64,000 bases of DNA, from the NCBI GenBank assembly GCA_040901465.1, contig JBBDYN010000032.1:1-64000 (forward strand). Direction: 5' to 3'. The stretch comes from JAUSIF01 sp040901465 (GTDB lineage Bacteria; Pseudomonadota; Alphaproteobacteria; Rhizobiales; Xanthobacteraceae). Position numbers and translations under genes: made by a program. Of the stretch, positions 15,892 through 24,194 are shown piece by piece. The notes beneath the pieces are model-generated. The model searched no databases. It saw nothing but the letters and a program-made list of their open reading frames with translations, and was not told the origin of the DNA. Positions within the stretch are counted from its first letter, which is position 1, and each line of letters opens with the position of its first letter.

Positions 15892-17366
15892 GAGGGAATC
15901 TCCCGCTTGGCATACGGGAACCAGTCGGGCTTGCGTTCCTGCACGTAGTCGAGATGCACGTGCTTGGGTTCGCGGAAGGCATCGAGCCCTTCCGCGCCGA
16001 GTTCGCGTCCGATGCCGCTGTGGCGCATGCCGCCGAACGGCGCCGCGTTGTTGTCGGCCAATGGATCGTTGATCCAGAAACTGCCCGCCTTGATGTTCTC
16101 CATCGCTTTCATGGCGAGTTCCAGACTCTTCGTGAAGACCGTGGCCCCGAGCCCGTACTCGGAGTCGTTCGCCTTCTCGATCGCCTCGTTCGCATCCTTG
16201 ACGTAGAAGATGGAAATGACGGGGCCGAACAGTTCCTCAGTGGTGGCGATGCCGCCATGGCGCACGCCAGCGACCACGGTCGGCTGGAAGAAGTGGCCCT
16301 TGAGGCCATTCGGCTGGTAGCGCTTTCCGCCGTGCAGCAGCTTCGCGCCCTCCGAGACGACGGTCGAGACCTGCTTTTCGAGCTTGTCCACGGCGTCGGC
16401 GGAAATCAGCGGACCCATGTCCGTCTTCGGGTCCATGGGATTGCCGACGTTCAACGTCTTCACATGCTCGACCACACGCTTCGTGAACTCTTGCGCGAGC
16501 GGCTCGACGACATAGATGCGCTTGGACGAGGTGCAGACCTGTCCGGCATTCAACAATCGCGCCCAAACCGCGCCGCGCACCGCCACCTCGAGATCGGCGT
16601 CCTCGAACACGAGCAGCGGATCGATTCCGCCGAGCTCGAGATTGATCTTCTTGAGTTGCCCCCCGGCGGCCGAAGCGATTTGCTTGCCGACGGCCGTCGA
16701 GCCGGTGAAGGCAATCATGTCCACGTCGGGGTGGTTCAACAGTACTTTACCGGTGTCCCCCGCGCCGGTGACGATGTTGACGACTCCGGGCGGCAGCACA
16801 TCGTAGCACTCGCCCAGCATCAATCCCGCGAGCGGGTTCTGGTGCGGCGGCTTGCACACCACCGTGTTTCCTGCCGCGATCGCCGGCGCGACCTTCCACG
16901 CCATCAGCAGCAGCGGAAAATTAAACGGCGCGATGCACGCCACCACGCCGTACGGCTCCTTGCGGACGAAGTTCACCTGATGATCGCCGCCCGGAGCCAC
17001 GGTGAGGCCCTGGGCCGAGCGGCCGATCTCCGCGTAGAAGTCGAAGACCTCGGCCACCCATTTCACGCAGTCCATCGACTCGATCAAAGGCTTGCCCGTC
17101 TCCCGCGTCATTGTGGTCGCGATCGCCTTCTGCTTTTCGCGAATCCGCCGAGCCACCTCGTGGAGCAGGTCCGCCTTCTCGACGCCCGGCGTTCTCCACC
17201 AATTCTTCTGCGCGGCGCGCGCTGCATCGACAGCTGCATTGATGTCGGCTTCGCCGCACGCGGGCACGCTGTCCAATGGCTCGAGCGTGGCCGGGTTGTG
17301 GACGTCAATCGCCGAATTTGACTTCGCCTCGACGAACTTGCCGTTGATCAGGATCGGTCGGACCAT
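15888..17366 (-). CDS. Aldehyde dehydrogenase (NAD(P)+)
   Basis: 492 residues, a full-length ALDH of the betaine/succinate-semialdehyde type. It oxidises an aldehyde to the acid; the substrate is not deducible. Motifs: IAPFNFPLLLMAWKVAPAIA (cofactor strand), FTGSTAVGKQI, general-base glutamate in LELGGIDPLLVFEDADLE, nucleophile cysteine in NAGQVCTSSKR, and EELFGPVISIF. Its stop codon is complementary to that of the Rieske-reductase gene (4-base CTAG overlap), leaving no terminator between the convergent units. Confidence 0.93.
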   Translation of the reverse strand: MVRPILINGKFVEAKSNSAIDVHNPATLEPLDSVPACGEADINAAVDAARAAQKNWWRTPGVEKADLLHEVARRIREKQKAIATTMTRETGKPLIESMDCVKWVAEVFDFYAEIGRSAQGLTVAPGGDHQVNFVRKEPYGVVACIAPFNFPLLLMAWKVAPAIAAGNTVVCKPPHQNPLAGLMLGECYDVLPPGVVNIVTGAGDTGKVLLNHPDVDMIAFTGSTAVGKQIASAAGGQLKKINLELGGIDPLLVFEDADLEVAVRGAVWARLLNAGQVCTSSKRIYVVEPLAQEFTKRVVEHVKTLNVGNPMDPKTDMGPLISADAVDKLEKQVSTVVSEGAKLLHGGKRYQPNGLKGHFFQPTVVAGVRHGGIATTEELFGPVISIFYVKDANEAIEKANDSEYGLGATVFTKSLELAMKAMENIKAGSFWINDPLADNNAAPFGGMRHSGIGRELGAEGLDAFREPKHVHLDYVQERKPDWFPYAKREIPS

Positions 17367-17477
17367 GTCGGCGCCCCTCTAGCCAATGAGACCGCGTGAC
17401 ATCATCGAGCATTTGATCGGATCACGTGTCAATATAGAGTGCCGCCAATGGCAACATGACGATTTCTTGGGGGCTTC

Positions 17478-18179
17478 GTGGACTTTCGTGATCGCCATTT
17501 CGTAGTGACCGGCGGTACCGGAGCGCTCGGTATCGCGGTGGTCGGTGCCTTGCTGGACGCAGGCGCTTCCTGTCATGTCCCCTGCACGAGGGATTCGAGC
17601 GCCCAAGCGTTTCCTCACCGTTCGCATCCGCGGCTGCGGCTTGTCACCACCGGCACGCTTGTCAACGAAGCCGCGGTGGCGCGCTTATTCGACGCGATCC
17701 CGAATTTATGGGCTTCGATCCATCTCGCAGGTAGCTTCGCCGCGAGCCCGGTAGTCAAGACTGACAAAGCCGCCCTCATGCAGCAGATCGACGCGAACTT
17801 CGTCACCTGCTTCCTGTGCTGCCGCGCGGCGGTGCGGACCATGGGACGCGGCAAGCTAGGTGGCCGCATCGTCAACGTGGCTGCGCGGCCGGCGCTGGAA
17901 TGGCGCAGCGGCGCCGGCATGGTCGCCTACACGGCGGCCAAGGCCGCCGTCGCCGCGCTGACCATGGCGCTGTCGGAGGAAGTTGCCAAGGACGGCATTT
18001 TGGTGAACGCGGTCGCGCCGTCGATCATGGATTCACCGGCGAACCGCAAGGCCATGCCGAAGGCAAATCACGCCGCCTGGCCCAAGGTGGAAGAAGTGGC
18101 GCAGTCGATCCTGTTCCTCGCCTCGCCGGAAAACAAAGTCACGCGCGGCTCGGTGACGCCAGTGTACGGACGGACGTAA
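17478..18179 (+). CDS. Short-chain dehydrogenase/reductase
   Basis: 233 residues. Classical SDR: cofactor motif TGGTGALGIAVVGALLDAG at residues ~11-29, NVAAR near the catalytic serine position, YTAAK as the YxxxK pair, then NAVAPSIMDSP. The position of the catalytic serine is not clear. Substrate unknown. It is divergent from the ALDH gene across a 111-base interval and followed after 29 bases by the DUF2277 gene, which may be cotranscribed. Confidence 0.88.
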   Translation: MDFRDRHFVVTGGTGALGIAVVGALLDAGASCHVPCTRDSSAQAFPHRSHPRLRLVTTGTLVNEAAVARLFDAIPNLWASIHLAGSFAASPVVKTDKAALMQQIDANFVTCFLCCRAAVRTMGRGKLGGRIVNVAARPALEWRSGAGMVAYTAAKAAVAALTMALSEEVAKDGILVNAVAPSIMDSPANRKAMPKANHAAWPKVEEVAQSILFLASPENKVTRGSVTPVYGRT

Positions 18180-18208
18180 CCACGGTCCCATTGTTCTAGG
18201 AGAGCACC

Positions 18209-18475
18209 ATGTGCCGCAACATACGGACGCTGTTCAACTTCGACCCGCCCGCGACCGACGACGAGATCCGCGCGTCCGCAGCGCAGTTCGTTCGCAAGCT
18301 GAGCGGATTCGCCAAACCTTCAAAAGCGAACGAGGCGGCGTTCGAGCGCGCGGTCGAGGACGTCTTCGGCGTGGCGCGCCGGCTGATCGATTCATTGGAG
18401 ACGTCCAGCCTGCCGCGCAATCGCGAAGACGAGGCCATGAAGGCGCGGGCGCGGGCGGCGGAGCGCTTCGGCTAG
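18209..18475 (+). CDS. DUF2277 family protein
   Basis: 88 residues, matching the whole DUF2277 family: MCRNIRTLFNFDPPATDDEI, QFVRKLSGFAKPSKANEAAF, and a C-terminus RAAERFG. Function not known. A gagag ribosome-binding stretch lies about 8 bases before the ATG. Probably cotranscribed with the upstream SDR gene; convergent with the FAD oxidoreductase. Confidence 0.9.
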   Translation: MCRNIRTLFNFDPPATDDEIRASAAQFVRKLSGFAKPSKANEAAFERAVEDVFGVARRLIDSLETSSLPRNREDEAMKARARAAERFG

Positions 18476-18494
18476 AAGCGGAAACCGAGGCGGC

Positions 18495-19877
18495 TCAGTG
18501 CCGCGTCAGCCGCTCCGCCAGCGACCTGCCGCTCGGCGCCACGCCCGTCCGCTCCGCCTTCTGATCGATGCTCCAGTAAGCATGCTGAATATAGTTTACG
18601 CCGATGTAGCGGAACGGCTCCGGCTCCCAGTTGGGTGACCGGTGATTGACGCAGGGCAGCGTCGTGATCTCCGACTTCGTGCCGGTGATCAGGTCGGCGA
18701 GCACGCGGCCCGATAGGTTGGTCGTCGCAACGCCGTTGCCGACATAGCCGCGCGCGCTCGCGACACCCTTCGCCGGGTCGAAGGACATCGTCGACATGAA
18801 ATCGCGCGGCGCGCCGAGCGGCCCGCCCCAGGCATGCGTGAACCGGACGTCCTTCAGACGCGGAAACCACTTCCGCACATTGTCCTGGAACATTCGGATC
18901 GTCGGCTGGTGCCGGTCGTACTCGTCCTCGATCCTTGAGCCGAAATGATACGGCGCCCCACGCCCGCCGAACAGAATGCGGCCGTCGGCGGTCTTCGACA
19001 TGTACTCGATGGTGAGACGGCACGAGTCGATGCATTCGCGATGCTTCCAGCCGATCTCGGCCCAATCGGCCGCGGAAAGCGGCTCGGTGAGCGTCATCAG
19101 CGAATAGACCGGAATCAACGCGCGGCGCAGCTTCGGCAGGCGCGTGAGATACGCTTCGCCACACAGCACGATGGTCTTAGCCCGCAGCTCTCCACGCGTC
19201 GTATGCAGCACGGGATTGGACCCGGCCGTGAAGTCGGTGACATCGGTCTGTTCGTAGATTTTCGCGCCTCGCCGCTCGACCGCGCGCGCGAGCCCGCGCA
19301 CGAGCCGGCCCGGATGGATCGATGCCGCGTCCTTGTAGAAGATCGCGCCGAGCACCTGACTGATCTTCACCCGCGCATCGGTCTGCTTCTTGTCGAGCAG
19401 CTCGACGCGGTCGCCAAGTCCGAGGCGTTCGAAATCGGAATAGCTCTGTTGCACGGAAGGCAATTGCTGTGGGCCGCGCGCGACCGACATGCCGCCGCCC
19501 TTGGCGAAATGAATGTCAAAGCCCTCGGCCGCCGCGACCCGCGCGACCTCATCAACCGACGCAGCCATGGCCCGATACAGCGCGCGCGCCGAGTCCGCTC
19601 CGTAGTGCTCGGCGATCGCGCCGAGGCTCGTCGGAAAATGCGCCGTGCACCAGGAGCCATTGCGTCCCGACGCGCCAAAGCCCGCGATCTCCTTCTCGAC
19701 GATCGCGATCTTCAATGACGGCTGCAGTTGCAGCAGGTAGTACGCGGTCCAAAGTCCCGAATAGCCGGCGCCGAGAATTGCCACGTCGACGCTCGATGAC
19801 CCGTCCAATGCCGGCCGCGGCGTCAGATCGTCGCCGCAAGTCTCGAGCCAGTAGCTGTAGGAGGCATAATTCTTCAT
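18495..19877 (-). CDS. FAD-dependent oxidoreductase (DAO/PuuB-like)
   Basis: 460 residues. FAD-binding Rossmann motif ILGAGYSGLWTAYYL near residues 34-48, followed by the second glycine-rich element AGFGASGRNGSW typical of the D-amino-acid oxidase/glycine oxidase/γ-glutamylputrescine oxidase group. Later motifs include SIHPGRLVRGLARA, FGGRGAPYHFGS and a C-terminal GYVGNGVATTNLSGRVLADL that closes the FAD site. It probably oxidises an amine or amino acid; the exact substrate is unknown. It is the last gene of the accessory block before rpmG. Confidence 0.9.
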   Translation of the reverse strand: MKNYASYSYWLETCGDDLTPRPALDGSSSVDVAILGAGYSGLWTAYYLLQLQPSLKIAIVEKEIAGFGASGRNGSWCTAHFPTSLGAIAEHYGADSARALYRAMAASVDEVARVAAAEGFDIHFAKGGGMSVARGPQQLPSVQQSYSDFERLGLGDRVELLDKKQTDARVKISQVLGAIFYKDAASIHPGRLVRGLARAVERRGAKIYEQTDVTDFTAGSNPVLHTTRGELRAKTIVLCGEAYLTRLPKLRRALIPVYSLMTLTEPLSAADWAEIGWKHRECIDSCRLTIEYMSKTADGRILFGGRGAPYHFGSRIEDEYDRHQPTIRMFQDNVRKWFPRLKDVRFTHAWGGPLGAPRDFMSTMSFDPAKGVASARGYVGNGVATTNLSGRVLADLITGTKSEITTLPCVNHRSPNWEPEPFRYIGVNYIQHAYWSIDQKAERTGVAPSGRSLAERLTRH

Positions 19878-19985
19878 TGCGCGAGCGCCCGTGACCTGCT
19901 GTGACCCAGCGAGAAGGTTGCCTCATTTCTTGACATTCGCGCCCTCGCCGCTAGTTTCCCGCCCGAACCTCACAGGAATTGAACC

Positions 19986-20153
19986 ATGGCCAAGGCCGTC
20001 ACCCTCAAAGTGAAGCTCGTATCCTCCGCCGACACGGGCTTCTATTACGTGACCAAGAAGAATTCGCGCACCATGACCGAGAAGATGAAGAAGAAGAAAT
20101 ACGATCCGATCGCGCGCAAGCACGTCGAGTTCGTCGAGCACAAGATAAAGTAG
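19986..20153 (+). CDS. rpmG: 50S ribosomal protein L33
   Basis: 55 residues. Reads MAKAVTLKVKLVSSADTGF, then YYVTKKNSRTMTEKMKKKKY, then DPIARKHVEFVEHKIK, the alphaproteobacterial L33 of the cysteine-free type (no zinc-ribbon CxxC pairs). A caggaattgaacc leader gives an AGGAA ribosome-binding site. Followed by a strong terminator. In related genomes it sits between the rnr/NUDIX cluster and pleD-divK, as here apart from the inserted accessory block. Confidence 0.96.
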   Translation: MAKAVTLKVKLVSSADTGFYYVTKKNSRTMTEKMKKKKYDPIARKHVEFVEHKIK

Positions 20154-20180
20154 ACTCGGCCGATCGCCGCAACGAAAGAG

Positions 20181-20198
20181 GGGCGCCGCGAGGCGCCC
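20181..20198 (+). terminator. rpmG terminator hairpin
   Basis: GGGCGCC, GCGA loop, GGCGCCC, perfect 7-bp stem, followed by ttagtgttt. It starts 28 bases after the rpmG stop. The T-tract is short but the position suits an intrinsic terminator. Confidence 0.7.
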
Positions 20199-20217
20199 TT
20201 AGTGTTTCGAAGGGAAG

Positions 20218-20293
20218 CGTGGAGTTAGGTGGCCGGCGGTGAACGGTTCGAGGAGGCCACTCTATGCCGCTCGCCCGCCGGCCTAACCCCACG
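20218..20293. other. Long imperfect hairpin between rpmG and pleD
   Basis: CGTGG, GTTAGG and CCGGCGG (20218-20239) pair with CCGCCGG, CCTAAC and CCACG (20275-20293): 18 base pairs broken by one A-C mismatch and a TGG bulge, with a ~35-base loop. No coding frame is convincing in 20154-20494. It could be part of a small RNA or of the pleD 3' region. It lacks the signatures of SRP RNA, RNase P RNA or tmRNA that I know. The rest of the interval up to 20494 holds nothing I recognise. Confidence 0.5.
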
Positions 20294-20494
20294 GACCCAG
20301 GAGATGCGGCGGACCTGAGCATTCCGTAGGGTTTTCGTGAGAGCCGGAGGCCTTGGGCGGATCCGCAGCGTCCGGCCCGGTCGCACGCAAGCTAGCCGAA
20401 GGCAGGCCGAAATCAACGAATAAGCCCGCAGCCAGCAGGGAACCTGCCCGTTGCGTGAACTTGTAACCTTACCGTGACCGGTTAATGACGCGGC

Positions 20495-21868
20495 CTATGC
20501 GGCGTCGGCGGCGACGCGGTTTCGCCCGTCGCGCTTGGCTCGGTAGAGCGCCTCGTCGGCGCGCTTGAGCATCTGCGACGCATTGTCCTGCGGGCCCATG
20601 CGGGCCGCGATACCCACACTAATCGTGACCTCGATCGACCGCGCCCCTTGCTCGATCGGGAACGGCTCGCCGGCGATTCGGCGCCTGATCCGCTCCGCGA
20701 CGAGCGTCGCGATTCCGAGGTCGGTGTCAGGCATCACAACGACAAATTCCTCTCCGCCGTACCTGCACGCGAGATCGATTCCGCGAATCGACGCTTTCAA
20801 CCTGTCGGCGAATTCGCGCAGCACGTCGTCACCGGCGTCGTGGCCGAACGTATCGTTGATCGATTTGAAAAAGTCGATGTCGAGGATCAGGACCGAGAGC
20901 GCCTTGCCGCGCGCCGCCGACCGCTCCACGAGCGTGCCCACGTGGCTTTCCATGTAGCGCCGGTTGAACAGGCTCGTGAGCGGATCGGTGACTGCAAGCT
21001 CCATCGAATATTGCACGTTGTCGCGCAGCCGCTCCGCATAGCGCTTGCGCCGCACCTGCGTGCGCACGCGCGCGATCAGCTCATTCTTGTCGGCGGCGCG
21101 CAACACGTAATCGTTGGCTCCAAGGTCGAGCCCACGGAGCAACCGCGCGTCCTCGCCCGGATCGGTCACGAGCAGGATCGGCAAATGCCGCGTACGCTCC
21201 AGCGAGCGCACCTGGCCGACGAGCCGCAGCGCATCGAAGCCCTGCAACTCCAGCGAAAGCATCAGCAGGTCGTACTTGCCCTCAGCAAGACGAAACAGCG
21301 CCTCTTGCGGATCCGCTTCGATTTCGATCGTCTGCTGCCGGTCGAGCGCATTTTCGATTCGCTCGACGGAAGCCTTGCGGTCGTCGACCACGAGCACGCG
21401 CGCATTAAGGCCCGCGTCGCTCGCCGCGTCGAACGCCTGGTCCGTGACGCCGATCTCCGATGACGTCACCGCGCGCATGCGCAGCTCGTCCGTCACCATC
21501 TTCAAGCGCACGAGCGAGCGTACGCGCGCGATCAGAGCGAGATCGTTCACGGGCTTCGTAAGAAAATCGTCGGCTCCCGCCTCCAGCCCGCGCACGCGGT
21601 CGGCCGGCTGATCGAGCGCCGTTACCATGACGATCGGAATATAATGAGTGACAGGATTCGCCTTGAGCCGGCGCGCGACTTCGAAGCCGTCCATGCCCGG
21701 CATCATCACGTCGAGAAGTACGATGTCGCATTGGCCGCGCTCGCAGAGCTCAAGCGCTTCCGGACCGGTTGACGCCGTCACCACCTCGAAATATTCGGCG
21801 TTAAGACGCACCTCCAAGAGCTTGAGGTTCGCGCGCACATCGTCGACCACCAGAACGCGGGCACTCAT
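20495..21868 (-). CDS. pleD: PleD diguanylate cyclase response regulator
   Basis: 457 residues in PleD order: receiver domain (phosphoacceptor D53 in CDIVLLDVMMPGMDG, KPVNDL lysine), a second receiver-like adaptor domain (VLVVDDRKASVERIENAL; its usual phosphoacceptor aspartate position reads YDLLMLSLELQG, so it is probably not phosphorylated), and a GGDEF domain with RYGGEEFVVVMPDTD active site. It makes c-di-GMP on phosphorylation and in Caulobacter drives the swarmer-to-stalk change. An allosteric RxxD-type site lies just before the GGEEF loop (RLKASIRGIDLACRYG). It follows divK with only 4 bases between the genes. Confidence 0.95.
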   Translation of the reverse strand: MSARVLVVDDVRANLKLLEVRLNAEYFEVVTASTGPEALELCERGQCDIVLLDVMMPGMDGFEVARRLKANPVTHYIPIVMVTALDQPADRVRGLEAGADDFLTKPVNDLALIARVRSLVRLKMVTDELRMRAVTSSEIGVTDQAFDAASDAGLNARVLVVDDRKASVERIENALDRQQTIEIEADPQEALFRLAEGKYDLLMLSLELQGFDALRLVGQVRSLERTRHLPILLVTDPGEDARLLRGLDLGANDYVLRAADKNELIARVRTQVRRKRYAERLRDNVQYSMELAVTDPLTSLFNRRYMESHVGTLVERSAARGKALSVLILDIDFFKSINDTFGHDAGDDVLREFADRLKASIRGIDLACRYGGEEFVVVMPDTDLGIATLVAERIRRRIAGEPFPIEQGARSIEVTISVGIAARMGPQDNASQMLKRADEALYRAKRDGRNRVAADAA

Positions 21869-21872
21869 TGAC

Positions 21873-22244
21873 TCAACTCTCCTTTACGAAGTGGCGCACC
21901 GTCTCGAGAAACTTGGACACGGAAATCGGCTTGGACAGATAGGCTTCGCAGCCGCCCTCGCGGATGCGCTCCTCGTCTCCCTTCATCGCGAACGCGGTCA
22001 CCGCCACGATCGGGATCGACCGCAACTCGTCGTCCTCCTTGATCCACTTGGTGACTTCGAGGCCGGACACCTCCGGCAACTGGATGTCCATGAGGATGAG
22101 GTCGGGCCGGTGCTTGCGCGCGAGATCGAGCGCCTCGATCCCGTTGCGGGTTTCGATGGTCGCGTAGCCGTGCGCTTCCAATAGATCGTGGAAGAGCTTC
22201 ATGTTGAGCTCGTTGTCCTCCACAATCAGGACAGTCTTGGCCAT
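21873..22244 (-). CDS. divK: Single-domain response regulator DivK
   Basis: 123 residues from the ATG at 22244 (MAKTVLIVEDNELNMKLF). A stand-alone receiver with acid pocket ED at 9-10, phosphoacceptor D53 in LILMDIQLPE, the T in VAVTAFAMKGDEE and K in YLSKPISV. DivK coordinates cell-cycle kinases DivJ, PleC and DivL in alphaproteobacteria. The open frame extends upstream of 22244 but without family similarity. Operon divK-pleD as in Caulobacter and Rhizobiales. Confidence 0.95.
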   Translation of the reverse strand: MAKTVLIVEDNELNMKLFHDLLEAHGYATIETRNGIEALDLARKHRPDLILMDIQLPEVSGLEVTKWIKEDDELRSIPIVAVTAFAMKGDEERIREGGCEAYLSKPISVSKFLETVRHFVKES

Positions 22245-22469
22245 CGACTCCGCCCCGTGATGCACCGGCATGTGGCCCGGCGCCTTTCGCCCCTTGCGTC
22301 CTTGCAGCGGCGAGTCGCTTATTGGACCACGATTCGCCAAGTGGCCGCTCGTTAACATCCGCTGCCGGCGCGCGTGCCGCGGCGGATCGCCGCCAAAGCC
22401 GCATGCCGACAGGGATTGCTTCTATGGCATTCTTGGAGAATCTACGTCTTATTCCTTACAGAAAGGGTA

Positions 22470-22772
22470 ATGGAACTGAGGACTCGCTCCACCGGCAAAA
22501 CCACGCCCGCTGACGCTGAAGCCCTTGCTTTGGCGGCACTATCGTTTCTCGCCGCCGATCCGGAGCGGCTGGGAACATTTTTGGCGGAAACCGGGCTCGG
22601 CCCCGAGAACGTCAGGGCGGCCGCCGGCACGCCCGGCTTTCTGCCTGCCGTGCTCGACTATCTGATCGGTCACGAGGCGGTTCTCGTGGAATTTGCAACT
22701 GAACACGGGCTCGACCCGGCGAAAATCGCGGCCGCCCGCAGTGCGCTGCCCAGCGCCCGGCGCGATGTGTAG
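22470..22772 (+). CDS. DUF3572 family protein
   Basis: 100 residues from ATG 22470; the frame is open further upstream without similarity. Matches DUF3572: EALALAALSFLAADPERL, ETGLGPENVRAAAGTPGFL, VLDYLIGHEAVLVEFA. Function unknown; it commonly lies divergent from divK in Hyphomicrobiales. The gene is complete here, but a second, diverged copy of its last 16 codons follows the N gap. Confidence 0.85.
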   Translation: MELRTRSTGKTTPADAEALALAALSFLAADPERLGTFLAETGLGPENVRAAAGTPGFLPAVLDYLIGHEAVLVEFATEHGLDPAKIAAARSALPSARRDV

Positions 22773-22910
22773 CAAGCCCCAATAAACGGAGCGGGCGGCC
22801 CGAAGGCCGCCNNNNNNNNNNAAGTTGCGGCCGCCCGCAACGCACTGCCGGGCACGCGGCGCGACCGCTAGCAAGCCCAAAAGATGGAACGGGCGGCATC
22901 AAGGCCGCCC
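22723..22910. other. Scaffold gap flanked by a duplicated DUF3572 3' end and terminator
   Basis: Ten N at 22812-22821. Left of the gap (22723-22811) and right of it (22822-22910) lie two versions of the same sequence: the last codons of DUF3572 (IAAARSALPSARRDV against VAAARNALPGTRRDR), the stop, agcaagccc, and a hairpin (GGGCGGCC/GGCCGCC on the left, GGGCGGC/GCCGCCC at 22891-22910 on the right). They differ by scattered substitutions, some changing residues. The left contig ends at its hairpin. Confidence 0.9.
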
Positions 22911-22937
22911 GCTGCAATTCGATCGATGCGTTTCCAC

Positions 22938-24116
22938 CTATTTGTTCAGCGGGTTCGCCGGGTCCTTCACTTTCTCGACCTTGTCGAACACGACGTTGAT
23001 CAGTTCGTTGCCCTTCTTTTCGACGCGACGAATGTACATCGTCTGCACCACGTCGCGGGTCTTGGCGTCGATCGTTATCGGTCCGCGCGGGCTCTCCCAC
23101 GACATCCCCTTGACCGCATCGATCAACGCCTTCCCGTCGGTGTTGCCCTTGGTCTTCTTCAGCGCCTCGTAGATCACGTGCATGCCGTCATAGCCGCCGA
23201 TCGAGAAGAAGTCCGGGTTGCGCTTGTACTCGGCGCTGTATGCCTTGGTGAATTCCTGGTTTAGCTTCGAGGTGCCGGCGTAGTCGAAGTGCCAGGCGCT
23301 GATCATGCCGATCGCCGCGTCGCCCATGCCCTTCAGCGACTCTTCCGCGGTCGTTTCACCTGTGCCGAGGATCTTCACGTTCTTCGGACTGAGTTGGCGC
23401 TCAGCCAGGGCCTTCCCGAGTGCCGCGGGCTGCGTGCCACCCGGAATGAAGATCATGATGCATTCCGGATTGAGATCCTTCGCCCGTTGTACGTAAGCGG
23501 AGAAATCCGGGTTCGCGACCGCCATGCGTACGGAGCCGACGATCTCGCCGCCCGCCGCCTTGAACGCCTCGCTGAACGACCGTTCGACGTCATGGCCGGG
23601 ACCGTAGTCCGTCACCATCGTGTAGCACTTCTTGACGCCGCCTTTGGTCGCGGCCCAGGTTCCGAACGGACCCGCCACCTGCGGCAGCGTCATCGACGTG
23701 CGCGTCAGCAAGTCGGACTTGGAAATAATGATCGAGGTCGCCGCATTCATGACGACCATGAATTTGTTGGCTTCCTTCGACACGTCGGCGGCCGCCAGTG
23801 CGTTCGGCGTCAGCACGAAGCCGGCGAGAATGTCGACCTTGTCGCGCACGACGAGTTCCTGCGCGAGGCGTTTGGCCACGTCCGGCGCGATGCCGCCCGT
23901 GTCCTTACGGATGATCTCAATCTTCTTGCCGGCAACCGTATCGCCCTTCTGCTTCACGTACAGCTTGACGCCGCCGTCCATCTGCGTCGCCGTATCGGCG
24001 AACTGGCCCGAATAGGGCATGATCAGACCGATCTTGACGGTGCCCTGCGCGTACGCCGACGTGGCGACGAGCAGTGCGGCGGCAATTCCGGCAAGCCGGA
24101 TCATTGCGGTTTTCAT
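22938..24116 (-). CDS. Liv-type ABC transporter substrate-binding protein
   Basis: 392 residues. Signal peptide MKTAMIRLAGIAAALLVATS-AYA cleaved before QGTVKIGLIMPYSG. The mature part is a type I periplasmic binding protein of the branched-chain amino acid (LivJ/K) family: GLIMPYSGQFADTATQM, DTGGIAPDVAKRLAQELV, GPFGTWAATKG and YTMVTDYGPG. Such orphan proteins in these bacteria bind amino acids, amides or aromatic acids. No permease or ATPase genes lie beside it. The gene is convergent with DUF3572 across the scaffold gap. Confidence 0.93.
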   Translation of the reverse strand: MKTAMIRLAGIAAALLVATSAYAQGTVKIGLIMPYSGQFADTATQMDGGVKLYVKQKGDTVAGKKIEIIRKDTGGIAPDVAKRLAQELVVRDKVDILAGFVLTPNALAAADVSKEANKFMVVMNAATSIIISKSDLLTRTSMTLPQVAGPFGTWAATKGGVKKCYTMVTDYGPGHDVERSFSEAFKAAGGEIVGSVRMAVANPDFSAYVQRAKDLNPECIMIFIPGGTQPAALGKALAERQLSPKNVKILGTGETTAEESLKGMGDAAIGMISAWHFDYAGTSKLNQEFTKAYSAEYKRNPDFFSIGGYDGMHVIYEALKKTKGNTDGKALIDAVKGMSWESPRGPITIDAKTRDVVQTMYIRRVEKKGNELINVVFDKVEKVKDPANPLNK

Positions 24117-24194
24117 TGGCGTCCTCCCAGATTGGGTTTGTCGACCCGCGCATATGATACTCGCCGCACCATCCCGGGTCCAATGGTCGCGGCG

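Noticed and set aside
20211..20494. SRP RNA, tmRNA, 6S RNA or RNase P RNA in the rpmG-pleD gap
   Set aside because: A strong hairpin is present, but none of the conserved sequence signatures of these RNAs that I know is seen.
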